Of a stretch of 64,000 nt of DNA, positions 34,274 through 46,478 are shown piece after piece. The DNA comes from Multifurca ochricompacta. Lineage: Eukaryota; Basidiomycota; Agaricomycetes; Russulales; Russulaceae. The stretch is taken from NCBI GenBank assembly GCA_022496185.1, contig WTXG01000032.1, positions 230,412 to 294,411 on the forward strand, written 5' to 3'. Both the position numbers and the translations under genes were made by a program. The notes beneath the pieces are model-generated. The model had not been told where the DNA came from. It ran no database searches and saw nothing but the letters and a program-made list of their open reading frames with translations. How positions within the stretch are numbered: position 1 is the stretch's first letter; each line of letters starts with the position of its first letter.

Positions 34274-35494
34274 ATGTTGCTGCACCCCTTACGTTCCGCC
34301 TTGTATCACTCAAAGACCACCGCGTTCGGCGCTTGGATCACTTTACCAGGCGCTCAAGTCGCACGCTCCGTCGCTGCTTCCAGTCCAAATCTCTCCTGGG
34401 TGACTATAGACTGCGAGCACGGGCTCACCAACATCGTTCCCGGTGCCTCAGAATCCATCCTAGCCATCCGGGCTCTTGGCTCCCAAGCACCAAGCGCACT
34501 CGTGCGCATTCCTGCTACTACTAGCTCAACGGGCGCCGGGTGGCAGATCAAGCACGCGTTGGACGCCGGTGCGGCAGGTGTGATTGTACCTATGGTGCGA
34601 TGCAAGTTGATGGCGTGCGCGTGAGCGCGCACGCAGGCAGGCAGGCAGGCGTGGGTCAGGCCAGATTGTGCCTTTAGGGGCTCGTGGCGTGGCGTGCCCC
34701 TCCCTCGTTTGCTTTTTATACTTATTTTGTGTGCTTGACTTCCTGACGAAACAACGTTGAAGGGAATAGGTAGCCACAGCCGCTCAGGCACGGGACATCG
34801 TCTTGGACAGTCGATTTCCACCTAGTGGGCGTCGTGGTCTTGGTAGTATGTTCGCGCATGGTGTGTGGGGATTGACTATGAACGAATATCTGCGGGTTGC
34901 GAACGATGGCGTGATCGTGATCGCGCAGATAGAGACACGAGAGGGCGTCGATAATGTCGAAGAGATTGCGCGCGTCGATGGCATTGGCACGTTTTATCCC
35001 CTTTCGTCCCCTCCCCCCCTTTTTTTCTCTAGTTTTTTTTTGGAAGGGTCTGACCTACCTGTTCTATTTTTTTTCTTAGATGTTTTGTTTGTCGGTCCAT
35101 TCGACTTGTCTTTGTCCCTCGGATATGCGACTCCTTCTCCTGATCCACACCCAGAGGTAGAAAAGACAATTCAGCGCATCAAGACCGTCGCCCATGCCGC
35201 TGGAAAGAAAGTGTGAGTCCGTTAAAAAGATAATTGGACATCGTTGTCGAGAAACCTCATCTGAACCCGCACTGGTAGCGCAATATTTTGCACATCCGGA
35301 TTGCAAGCTGTTGCCAGAGCCAAGGAGGGTTTTGATATGGTACGAGGGGGGGTGTTTCCTAACCCTTCTAGGAGACTTTCATCGTTGAGATTATTCAATC
35401 ACACTTTTGACAGGTCAATGTAAGCGTGGACGTCATCTCGATGACGGAGCATATACAACAATGCGTAAAAGACGCTCTTGACGGTGTCGCGTGA
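34274..35494 (+). CDS. HpcH/HpaI-family aldolase
   Basis: Five exons (34274-34594, 34770-34986, 35080-35212, 35279-35339, 35414-35494) give 270 aa. The protein has the family's substrate loop with DCEHG near residue 46 (His49 is the likely catalytic base) and Arg in SALVRIPA. It also has GVIVPM, the FPPSGRRGLGS stretch, a metal-binding Glu in IAQIETREGV, and an Asp in DVLFVGPFDLS. Enzymes of this class split 4-hydroxy-2-oxo acids into pyruvate and an aldehyde, using a divalent metal. The exact substrate cannot be told. Intron 2 appears to start with GC (G|GCACGT) rather than GT; the intron is a multiple of three and open, so retention would add 31 residues. Confidence 0.88.
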
Positions 35495-38440
35495 AAATGT
35501 AGTTTCATTTCCGCTATGGATTCTGTGTGATGGCACGATCCCGTCAATCAACAAGCCATCAAGAACACGTCCTCGGACAGATCCCTCTGCAAGAAGCATG
35601 TTGTGAAAATCGGCCTTCCCTGACTGATTGTTCGCATCTACAACCCCTAGACTGTTCGTAATGGAAGCGTATAACCATTGCGTTCAGGTCCTTAGAGGAA
35701 TGGCCTTCCATCCATTAAGTATGACCAATCCGACTTTTGTGGTACTATGGTTTGATTTATGGCCAAAAATATGAAAGAGCTTCGGTCTGGGTGACCTGAT
35801 GTGTTGTGATGAAGGAACAATCTTATCATTCAGCTAGCTTCAGTGCGAAGTTCAATCCGAACGATGCAGTCAAATAGGGCCCGTAAGTGGGGTATATAAT
35901 CCTGTGCCGAGACAGGGTACTGATGGGGGAATGGAGCGAAAGGCAGTTAAGCCTACTCTCTCACTTCGTTAGTATCGAAAAAATCGCAATCTCCGGAAGA
36001 CCAAACCGAAGTTCTTAAGTCAAGATCATCAGCCATTGCGGAAATTGAGAGTTGTTTCATAGCATGTCCCGCCGGGAAAAGAAAACTGTCAATGATAGAC
36101 ACAAATGATGCAATCTGGAGTCACAGCTTTAATTTAAATTTACCTATGAACAAGGTGAAGAAATAGACCGGTTCATGAGCTTTTCTAGTTCAAGTAAAAT
36201 AATGATTGAAGAGACTTATTCTCTTACGCGTATCCAAAAATGGTTGTGGAGAAAGCCCGGCCTGTCACCTGTGTCAGTCAGTTACCGTCTCGTCTGAATT
36301 GATTAATGATGACAGCGAGGCTGAGAAGACACCCTGGTCTGGGAAAATGAACTTGTCGGCGTTGGAATCTAGTACCGATGGTCGCTGGCAGGCGAAGATG
36401 AGAGTGAGGGTGACATTCATGAGACATGAGACATGAGACATGTGCAACCAGGTGGGAGGGGGAGGGCTAAAAGGGCTTAATAATCTAATCCTATCCAAAT
36501 GTATCGTCGCCACCACGGCGACCGGAATTCCCTTGAATCATCCCCATTCATCCATCTGTCCTGTCTATTCATTATATTCATACACTGGAATCCAGGTGAA
36601 AATAAGATTTAACGTTGTACGTAAAAAACACGCTCCCCAAAAAAACCGATGAACGCCGAACGAGAGAGGGAAGAAGTGTAGTGGCCGTCCGCGCCGACCT
36701 TTAAAGGGCTATAATCGTAGCGTAGCGTAAGTAAGGGCTTTCGCACCTCTTGTTTGAGGAGGTGGTAATTTAGCAACAAACACCAGTTCCGCTGCAGTTC
36801 CGCTGCGATGTCAAGTGGGTTAGTGCTTTCAGCGACCGGAACAACATTCGGCGCCAAGTGCGATCAATAACGTTGATTGCGCTCCACCTCCTTCCCAAGT
36901 TCATCGCACGCCTGACACTGCCCGCATGCACACCCACACCCAGGACCCGCCTCCCCACTGCTTTAAGCTCCCCCGCGGTCTCACGAGAGTCATTGTTCTA
37001 TTTTTTTTCTCGAAAAAGAAAAGAAAAGAAAAAAAGAAAGATTCTTTTCTCCTCACGCCTCCCTCAACTTGAACTTCTTCTCCTTGACTTCCGCGCGTTT
37101 TCTTCTCCTGCAAATTTTTTTTTTTTGCGTTGTTGGAGCGAATAATGCTGGCTGGCTGCTGTTGGGTGGGTGAGGGTGCCGTCATTCGTCGTTCGGTTGC
37201 TAAGGCCGGCTGTGTCGGTACGGTATAATTCATCGGCATCGCCCTACTGATCGCGTCATCACACATACAAACATACACACCCGCGCTCTCCCACCCCGTC
37301 ACGTCCACGCCTCGCCTCGTTACTTGTGTGGCCATTCCGTAGAGAACGGGTTAAGTCGAGGATGGTAAGTAAAAAACCTTAACCAGATCAGTACTTTCTT
37401 GCTTTCTCCGCTGGCGATTTTGTCCCCCCACGGTAGTTGGGCTTCTCTCTCTCCGGGTCGTGGGATCCCCTCGTTTACCGCCCCCGCCCCCCGGCCTTTG
37501 ACGTTTTTCCTCCCTACGTACGTACGACAGTTGGAGAATTAAAACCGCAAGGTTTGTTGTGATTGGAACACTGCGCCCTCACTGCCCCATCAGCGCTCTT
37601 CTGGGCAGCAAGACAACAAGCAACAAGTACAGCAGCAGCACAGCAGACCATATCATATCATATATCATATCCACATCATATCCATATCATATCATCTATC
37701 TAGTCTTAACATGACGAAAGCGTTCCTTTTATGGACTATTGCCGGATTGACCCGGACCCGGCTCTAGCGACGCGACGGCTAAATGGCCCAAACAGGTCCA
37801 AGCAACACATAACACACTTCCACAACGCACTTCCACAATTCCACGCAGGCATTACGTTTTCCCTTCCCCTTACCCCCGTCCCCGTCCCCCCTTGTTCCTC
37901 TGTCGACCGCTACCGTAACCCGTAATTACACATAGTACGCAAGTGGCCACATGACTCTTCACTAGCACTAGCATAATCAAAAAGAAAAGAGCAGGTCAGG
38001 GAGATAGGTTTCATTGAAAGAAATTGAGCGCTCTGATCCGGCGGTTATCATCATGGTCACGTCTACCCCACGCACGCACACTCAGTCAGCAGTCAAACTG
38101 TCTTGCGCCCATGCGCCCAGCTGCAATTGCGCGGCGTGGGCAAAACGTAGGGCTCTACACAGGGCAAGATTTGATCGGGATCTGGACCCCTGTTACTCTA
38201 TCAATCACCACTCGTCACGCACGCCCTCCCCATTTCCCATCATTCTGGCCATTATTTGGCTTGTTCGAGGAGTCCGTGGGCAATGTGCAGCAGCTTGTGC
38301 TTGCTTTAATTAAGCTTGGAGGATGTACCTTGCTCAAAGATCGGCGCCCTATCCCACTTCCCCTCCCCCCTCATACACGCCTCCTCCATTCCCTCCTCCT
38401 CTTCCTCCTCCTCCTCCTCCTCCGCCTCCATTACCGCAAG
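35495..38440. other. Intergenic, no gene recognised
   Basis: Nearly 3 kb with no ORF showing family features. Contains a degenerate ATATC-rich repeat near 37648-37698 and several pyrimidine tracts. Part of 38300-38440 is the CT-rich leader of the next gene. Confidence 0.5.
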
Positions 38441-39809
38441 ATGAATATCCCTCCCAATATCATTGCCTTGTTACCACTCGCCCTAAAGGAGGAGCCCATA
38501 ATCAATGCGGAGCGATATCTCTCCGGTGAGCTTCGAGCCCTGTTTATTCCTCTATCATTCCCACTCCCCCCCTCCTGCCCGGGGGGCTCTCTGACTAGCT
38601 TATTTGTCTAGCCGTCGGGTTTTCCGTCTTGTTCTATGACCACTTTCTCACATTTGGTGATGAAGTACGGTACATCTGGAGAAGACCCATAACGAGCATC
38701 AAAGTACTCTATCTCATCCTTCGATACGGCGTGGCCATCGCACAGTTTGTCTATTTCCAAGGTGAGAACCGATTACGAAAACACTGGTCTTGGTTGCTCG
38801 GCCCTTCAAACTAATCACATACATTCTCTCTCATTAAAGCGATAAGCGGGTTAACAACACATTTGACACACAACGTGCGTATCATTGGCTTATACGTACT
38901 CCTCCAATCTGAGTCTGATCATCTATCCCTCTCTTCCCCCAAACAGTTGTAGCGTTGATCATTACAATTCGTTGGTATTCAATCCCCTGACGCATCCGCC
39001 TAGCTGTATCGGGTCTCTAATCGTGCTCGCGATAGTGGGATCCATGTCCCTAATCCTTGCCAACTGTGAGTTCTTCATGATCGGCGTTCGCATCGATCGA
39101 TCAATCAAAAAGTTTGGCTGATTGGGGGAGCCAGACATCATGTTGATTAGGGTGTATACGCTATGGGATCATCGGAAATGGATGTTACGGACATTATACG
39201 TCGGTTACGGCGTCTCCGTCTGTGCAACGATCGCCTTCGTGGCTACGAGCATCGTGCAACTTCAGCGTGAGTGGTGTTCGATCTGCTCGTCGCCTTTTAA
39301 TTTAGCTGACTGTTGCTTGTCAGCGCATGTCCTCTATGATCCGTACCTTTTCCGCATGTGTCTCATAACTGGAAGGAGTCAGTATTGGATAGGAATCTGG
39401 CTGTCTCAGGTTTGTGTTTCCTCGGCTTCTTCCCTTTTTTCAGATAACCTGAGATTTTTTTGCAAGGCGCTCTTCGATATCTTCTTATTCATACTGACAT
39501 TGTTTAATGCTGCAAGTCGACCTCGGAGAGCTAATGTCAAAATTATCACGGACTTACGGCGTGATGGCTGCGTTTTCTATGGGGTATGTCGTATCGCCGC
39601 CTTTCATCCACCGATAACTGAATAATATTCTATCTTGTAAAGGGGTTATTCAGTGAGCATCATCATTTTTACGTGTTGGGAGCTCTTTTCCTGATTGTTT
39701 CGTGCGCTTAAAGTTGGGCGTTTCTTGAATGTCGCTCTTAGCATTCCCACCAGCGTACGTTTTTTGTTTTTGTTTCATTCACCATTAGTGGGAAGATGTG
39801 GAGAACTGA
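38441..39809 (+). CDS. DUF6533-like multi-pass membrane protein
   Basis: The start MNIPPNIIALLPL is followed by FSVLFYDHFLTFGDEVRYIW, the hallmark of the basidiomycete DUF6533 family, then IRVYTLWDHRKWMLRTLY and FNAASRPRRANVK...LRRDG near the end. Proposed exons are 38441-38525, 38612-38761, 38840-38876, 38947-39065, 39135-39266, 39324-39409, 39467-39583, 39643-39652, 39714-39754 and 39789-39809, giving 265 aa with about seven hydrophobic segments. Two joints are not clean. The third intron needs a GC donor (with a GT donor at 38875 the next exon hits a stop), and a 10-nt exon is needed at 39643. The function of the family is not established. It may be a decaying gene. Confidence 0.65.
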
Positions 39810-42594
39810 AATCCCCTCGTTATATAGAAACAATATTATCTGATCGCCGTCTCGTACGTGTCGCATGGCAAGAAAAGGATGTGCCTGTTGCTAACCTTTT
39901 TTTTTTTGCTTCCGGTTTCGGGATAGATTCGTCCTCTCATTATCCACAGTTAGCGTCACGAGGTTGGTTTTGCGGGTTGAGCGCTTATTGGTAGATCGGG
40001 GGGCCAGTCGAGATTTGCGCATGGCGAACTGGATGTGCGACTCATATGAGCTTCAGTCATCATCCTATTGATCGATCTTTTCCCTCCCCCTCCCTCCTCC
40101 GAGTCTCCCGGGGGAGATCTTTTACATGCTGTGTTTTTAGGACTAATACAAATACCTCCATGAGCTGTAACTTAAATGACCAAGGGAAAAATAGATCTGT
40201 GACCTTTAGGGTATACAAAGTAATGATGATTGTTGATCCCATCTATTTGTTGGCACGCGAGTTTTTTTTTTTCTTGGGTGTTGGTCGTCGCATCGCATCG
40301 CGCAAATGAGAGACTTTCAAGTTTTTTTTTGCTTGCTTTGATACCTTAAGACAACTACACTACTACACTGAATAAGCTTTTTGAGGGGGGTGAGATCGAG
40401 ACATAACAAAACAAAAAACTAAAACTAAAAACACAAGCCACCCGCGCGCCCTGTTGCTTGCTTGCTATACCCTGGCCCTGCCCTGTCCTGCCCTCCCTGC
40501 CCTGAAAATAAGATTTATCGCTCGCTCGAAGCGGTAGCAGAGACGAGACGAGACGAGACAGGCAGGTAGAACAGACAGAACTCGCGCGCGCGTTGCCGGG
40601 GGGGCGGGGGACGGAACATGTGTTACGAGTACCATACACAAACACAAACACACAAACACACACAGCGCATCCAATCCAATATCCCCATATCCCCAATTGA
40701 TGTTAACTCCCTCACCCAACCAGCTCTCAACACTTTCTACTTTAAAAAACCTTCTTCGGGGAGATCGGGGAAAAAAAAGCTCAGTAAAAACCGGGTTTGC
40801 CCACCCCCCCCTCCAGAGAAACAACTCTTTTTTTTTTTTGTCTTTTTGAGTTTTATAAGAGGGGGTAGAGAGAGGGGAGAGAGAGGAGGAGGTGTGTGGG
40901 GGTTGGGGTTGAGGTATGGAAATGTTGGGTGGGTGAGTGGGTTCAGTTGCGACGCGCTCTCATTATGGTTTGAATGAAATTAATGATTTTTTATTATTTG
41001 ACCCGAACCCCCCCCTCTCTCCCTAGAAAAGAAATATATATATTATTATTCATATTTTTTCTTACCATCAAATCAAAAAAAAAAATTATTGCCTCTTCCT
41101 CTTCTTCCCTCCCCCGTTTCGAACGGAGGCTTTTTTTTTTTTTTTGAGATTGAGATGGTGGGTGGTGATTATGGTGATCGTGGTCGTGGTGGGTCGTTCG
41201 TCGGGGTCCGGTGTAAGTTTTAAACCCATATACGGTTTTTTTTGCCCCTGCACCAGTCCTGTGTACCTTTGGTGCAGGAAGAGTCAATTTAATGTTAGTC
41301 GTCTCTTCTTCAAGATACAGCCGCGGACCGGAGTTGAAGTCCTGGTAGTGGGGATAAGCGGCGCGATGGAAAAAATTGGAAAAAAAAAAAGATTGTAAGG
41401 AAGGCCTCTTTCAAAAAAATATAAAAATAAAATAAAAGACTCTAAATTCTTTGGTTTAAGTACGAAATGAAGGAAGGAGGGCGCACTATCCACGCCAAGT
41501 ATGTCGAAGAAGTTTAATCAAATCAACTTTGTTGTTGTTGTTACCAATGGCAATCCCCAACTGATCGCAACGAGTTGATATTCATTAGGCGGGTATCGAA
41601 GAGCTCAACATTGATGATATGAAAAAAAAAAAAAAGGAAATAAGGAGTATTTTAATATCCTTTTTCAGTTCAGTCCAGTCCAACTCCTCCTCCTCCTCCC
41701 CCCTCCCCCGATTGTTGGATTTAAATTAAGCACCCACCCCGAAGAGTTCCCCGCCCGACGAAATGCCAATGCGAAATGAAATGAAATGAATTGTGAATGT
41801 GACATCGTGTCCTTTTTCGTCACTCTCTCTTTGTGATATCCGTGCCGTGTGCTTGCTACCAATTTGGTTGGCAGCAGGGGGGGGGGGGGGGGAGGGGATT
41901 TGGTTATGTTATTTTGAATTGTTATTCCACTTCGGGGCAGAAGTTGTTGAACAATTGGAAAAAAAAAAAGATTGCGCAAGTGGAGAAGAGAAGGAGATCT
42001 AGAGTGTAGAGTAGAGTAAGTAAAGTAAAGCAAAGTAAGGTAGAGGGTGGGTAGAGGGGAGGGTCTGGGGGAGACTCGCCTTAGGTCCCCGGACTCGGAC
42101 TTAGACTCGAACCCGGACCCGGAACCCTGGAACCTGGAAAGAAGAAAGGGTTGTTACCCGCCCGTACACTCACAGCCCTGAGCCCTGTAAACAGTATGTA
42201 TTGATGTATTGACATGTATTATCATATCATATCATCATCATCATCATCATCACGCATCCTTTTCACCCTTCCTTCGAATTCCCAGTCTACGTCTAGATCT
42301 CTCCCCTTCCCTTCTTCACTTGTATTATTAGTACAATAGTACCACACTGCACGCACGCACATACCCCTACACTGTCATTCCATCCCCCTTCCCCTCCCTC
42401 TCCTCTCCGCTCATACCCTTACCTCCCGACCCCTTCCCGTTTCACTCACCCTCCGCCTCTTGGTTATAACCTCCCTCTTCGCTTCGCACCTGGCCTTCCC
42501 TTCTTCGCTTTGTCTGGCACTTGCCAGCACGACAACGACGACGACCGACAATTAACTTCTTGAGTGGCCAGTAGCCAAGCTTTCTTTACCCCCC
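39810..42594. other. Intergenic, homopolymer-rich
   Basis: No gene seen. There are many A, T, G and C runs and a TCA repeat near 42222-42252. The last 300 bp, pyrimidine-rich, are likely the promoter of the MFS gene. Confidence 0.5.
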
Positions 42595-45033
42595 ATGCAA
42601 TCACTTCCATCTACTGAACCTTCACCAAAACCATCCGACTTGTCCGTGCATAAAATTCCTCAGGAAACAGACGAAGCTCTCAATGGCGTGCCGAAGGACT
42701 GGAAGTTTTGGTGTATCATCTTCTCCCTCGCTCTTTCCGTCCTCTTGACCGCCGTCGAGTTTGTGAGTTTTTTTTTTTTAATATTTTTGTTTTTGGTCCC
42801 CCCTCTTCTTCGATGACTTCCAAAGAGGTGGAAGGATGGAGATAATGGAAATGAAATGAAATCCTCTTAAACAAATCCATGACTGAAACTATATTCAGAC
42901 TGCCATTGGTGCTGCCCTACCGACCATCATACGTGACTTGAAGGGTGTACAGTTCATCTGGGTTGGCTCTGCATATGCCTTGGGCTCTACAGCTCTTGTA
43001 CCTCTTTGTGGTGGTTTGACACAGGTAAGTTGTCCCAACCTAAACCCGCATAAAAGAAGCTGATTGTTTGTGTGTGGCGTGGTGCGTGTTTGTGGGGAAA
43101 ATAAATATAATATATTTATATATATTTATATCGTCATCGTGATTACGCCATCAGATAATCGGGCGTCGACCGATCATGCTCTCTGCGATTTTTCTCTTCG
43201 CACTTGGAAGTACCATTTGCGGCGCGGCTTCGAGCATGAACATGCTCATCGCTGGTAGATGTACGTTCTCCTTCTCTCCCTTACAAATCTGGGTCATTCA
43301 ACTACCCTTTCCCCCAATTAGCCGTGCAAGGGTTGGGAGCCGGCGCAATCACTTCGTCCGTGCAGATTATGTTGTCCGATCTCGTCACACTTCGCGAACG
43401 TGGAACCTTTAGCGGCCTTATGGCCCTGTGAGAACTTTCTTTTCTTTTCTACCCTTCCAACTTCATTAATACCCACACACACACACAGTTCTTGGGCCGT
43501 CGGTGGTGGTGTTGGTCCAGTTATCGGAGGCTCCTTGGCTCAAAGTGGCAATTGGTATGCTCGCTCCTTTGCTAATCTACACCCGACGAGTCTTCTCAAC
43601 ACCCTTTTTTTTCTGATTACAGGAGGTGGTTGTTCTGTAGGTGTCACTCTCCTGGTGATGATGTTGCCCAGTGAGATAAACAATATATACAGATTTGAAC
43701 CTTCCGATATGCGCGTTCAATGCGACTCTAGTTCTTCTTTTCATGCGTCTGAAGACACCATATGCAACTCTTAAAGAGAAACTTAGTAGAATGGACTTTA
43801 TGTAGGGTTATATGATTTTCTGGGTTTACTTAAACTGACGTGTTTTAAAGTGGAAACATTCTTATCACGGGTTCCACGACTTCCACGGTGATTGGACTGA
43901 CATGGGGAGGTGTCCAATTTGCGTGGTCTTCCGCCTCGGTACTTGTGCCTTTGATCATCGGTCTCATTGGCCTTGGTAGTTTCGTCATCTATGAGATATA
44001 CTTGTGCAAACCACCAGTTGTGAGTGCTCTCGTACTCGTGGGGCTATGAATCACTGACGTATCCCCGCAAGGTTCCCATTTTGTTTCGACTCAACTGGAC
44101 AGGCACCAGTGGGTATCTGCAAAATTTCGTAATGGCTGTGGTGCTGGCGTCCTTGAGTTGTGCGTAAGATCTCCGCTGATTTGGATCGCTTCTGCGGGCT
44201 TAGCCAAACGATGTGTATCCGTTGGCAGATTGGTACGCGGTCTTCTTCGAAGCATGCAAGGACAAATCTCCCACTGGAGCTGGTGTCGATCTCTTTGGGT
44301 TGTCCTATAGCATCAGCCTTATCGCAATCGTCGCAGGCGTAGCCGTCAAGAAGACAGGAAAATACTTAATCCCGACATATATCGGCTGGGTTCTCATGGT
44401 CGTTGGCGCTGGCTTGCTGACGACTCTCCGAGCGGACACCTCGATCGCCAAGTCTGTCGGATTTCAGCTGGTCATCGGTGGTGGGGTTGGGATCATTTAC
44501 GTGGTTTCCTTATTCCCCATCCTGGCTTCTATCCCAGTCACGCACAGTGCTCCGGCGATGGCACTTTATGTCTTCTCGCGCAACTTTGGCTATGTGAGTC
44601 CATTCGTCTCCATACATGTCCAGCTCAGCATGCTGATGATATTGAAATACAGATCTGGGGCGTCACTGTTGGGGGTGCCATCCTTCAAAATGAATTGAAG
44701 GGCAAGTTGCCGGCGTCGTTCCTTGCTCAATTCCCGCAGGGCGTGGAGATTGCGTTTGCAACGATTCCTATAATCCCTACGTTGGAACAACCTTTCAAGG
44801 ACCAAGTTCGGAACACGTTCGGGGAGGCTTTGAAGGTTGTTTGGCAGGTTGTGTTGGGGATCGCGTGTGCCGGGTTCCTGAGCAGTCTCGGCATGCGTCA
44901 GTTGGAATTGCATACGAACATTGATGAAGACTGGGGCAGGCGGGACATGCCGCCTACCGATCGCCGACCGTCGTCTAATTTGGAACTGATGCAGCATAAT
45001 ACTGAAAGCATGAGAGAAGCAGAAGCAGCATGA
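42595..45033 (+). CDS. MFS transporter, 14-TM drug/H+ antiporter type, copy 1
   Basis: Eleven exons (42595-42762, 42899-43024, 43155-43260, 43322-43427, 43489-43554, 43623-43636, 43693-43801, 43851-44019, 44072-44159, 44229-44593, 44653-45033) give 565 aa with all phases intact. Features are the cytosolic start ending VPKDWKFW, the first helix with TAVEFTAIGAALP, motif A as GGLTQIIGRRP, the motif-C-like GGGVGPVIGG, NWRWLFYLNLP, and a second half with GVQFAWSS. This is the DHA2-like family that exports drugs or secondary metabolites across the plasma membrane. Exon 6 has only 14 nt. It is followed by a partly broken copy at 46479. The substrate is unknown; nearby UstYa-like and peptide genes make an export role conceivable. 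Confidence 0.9.
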
Positions 45034-45930
45034 CCAAAGTGACCAAAGGTACATCGCCGATGATTTCAGACGGGTGTGTACAAAAAACTGAACTCTTTCT
45101 GGGGTTTGAGGAGGAAAAAGGGAATGTTTTTTTTTTTTTTTGCATTGATCCCGAGACTTGTTTTTCTAACGGGTCTTAATATGATCTTCTGTCTCTATAT
45201 CCATGCATGTGTGCGTTGTTGTTTTTTTTTTTAATTTTTTTTTAAAGACACCCCTCTGCCCTTGCCCCATCAATGGTTCTTTCTTTCTTTCTTTCTTTCT
45301 TTCTTTTTTGTACCCCCCCTGTACTTAAATCTCTCTTGGCCGCAAACAAGTTATTTGTTAACATATATAACGAACGAACCCTACCGTGTGTGTATGTGGT
45401 TTTCCGTCTTTTTCCCATATCGCATCACAACTTTCTTTTTTTTAAATTTTAAACATCCTTTAAACACCCAAACGCAACCCTACTTTTTTATAAAGACTGT
45501 ACAGTGTGTGCGAGCGCGAGGTGTATTTTAGGGGACGAGGACCTGAAACACAACATCGGGACTAGCGGCCCGGAGTTGGCCACGGAACCGTCACGGAACT
45601 AGATATGGATATGAATATAGGATATTATGGAACGAACCCTAATGGAATCTATTGGTGTTGGTTGGTTTAGACAGGACCACTGCTTGAAGGGGGGGGGGGA
45701 TGGGTCAGAGAACACTATTAGTTGGCAACACAGGAAGAGACAGACCGTCATCTCTATCTATAGGTGAGTTCGTCGTAACAACATACGTCTCCGATTTGAT
45801 TAATCCTCCCTTTTTTTCTTTTTTTTTTTTTTTCTTCAGAAAACACTATTGATCGGGGGACTCTCTTGACCTTGACTTGCTTGACATTATTATTCGACGT
45901 CTCTCACACCTCTCCTCTGGGCTGGGCACA

Positions 45931-45970
<40 letters not shown>

Positions 45971-46478
45971 TACGGCCTTGGCCTTTTTCGTTTTGTTTTG
46001 AGGTGTCGGGCCGAGATACTTTTTGTTTTGGCGGGGGGCGACCACATCTAGATGGGTCGTGTCATGTCACTGTTGGAGGAAGGATTATAAAAGTTGCATC
46101 TTAAATCTAGTGGGAGGCCGCATCTGGAGCTATCTACCGACGGTCATCTACTAACTAGCCTTCGTTGGCCTCTTAACCTCAAAGCAACCCTTCCCTTCCA
46201 CCCTTCAGTAATGGAATAGCAATGTAATGAAAATTACAACTGGATCACTCCCAGCATTTCTTCCGCCTCCCCGCCTCCCCCCCCCTTTCGAACAGGGGTT
46301 TCCACCACTGTACATATATTTTTCGCTAGCTCATCGACAAATCTTCTCTCCTCCTCCACCCTACCTTGCTTTTTCGACCTTGTCGTCTGTGATCTTCTCA
46401 GTTCGCTTGTCTTTGGATCTTTATACAGCACTCGCATTCGCACTCGCACTCGCACCTTCAAGGGGCCCCCTTAATCTT
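45034..46478. other. Intergenic between the MFS copies
   Basis: Contains a TTTC repeat (45279-45306), a CT microsatellite (45933-45966) and many T runs. It has the 3' region of copy 1 and the promoter of copy 2. No gene is seen. Confidence 0.5.
45933..45966. repeat. CT microsatellite
   Basis: About 17 copies of CT. Confidence 0.95.

Noticed and set aside
43637..43774. Frame in which the MFS gene seems to break after RWLF
   Set aside because: It is resolved by a 56-nt intron (GTAGGT...ATACAG, 43637-43692), which restores YLNLPICAF and the correct phase.
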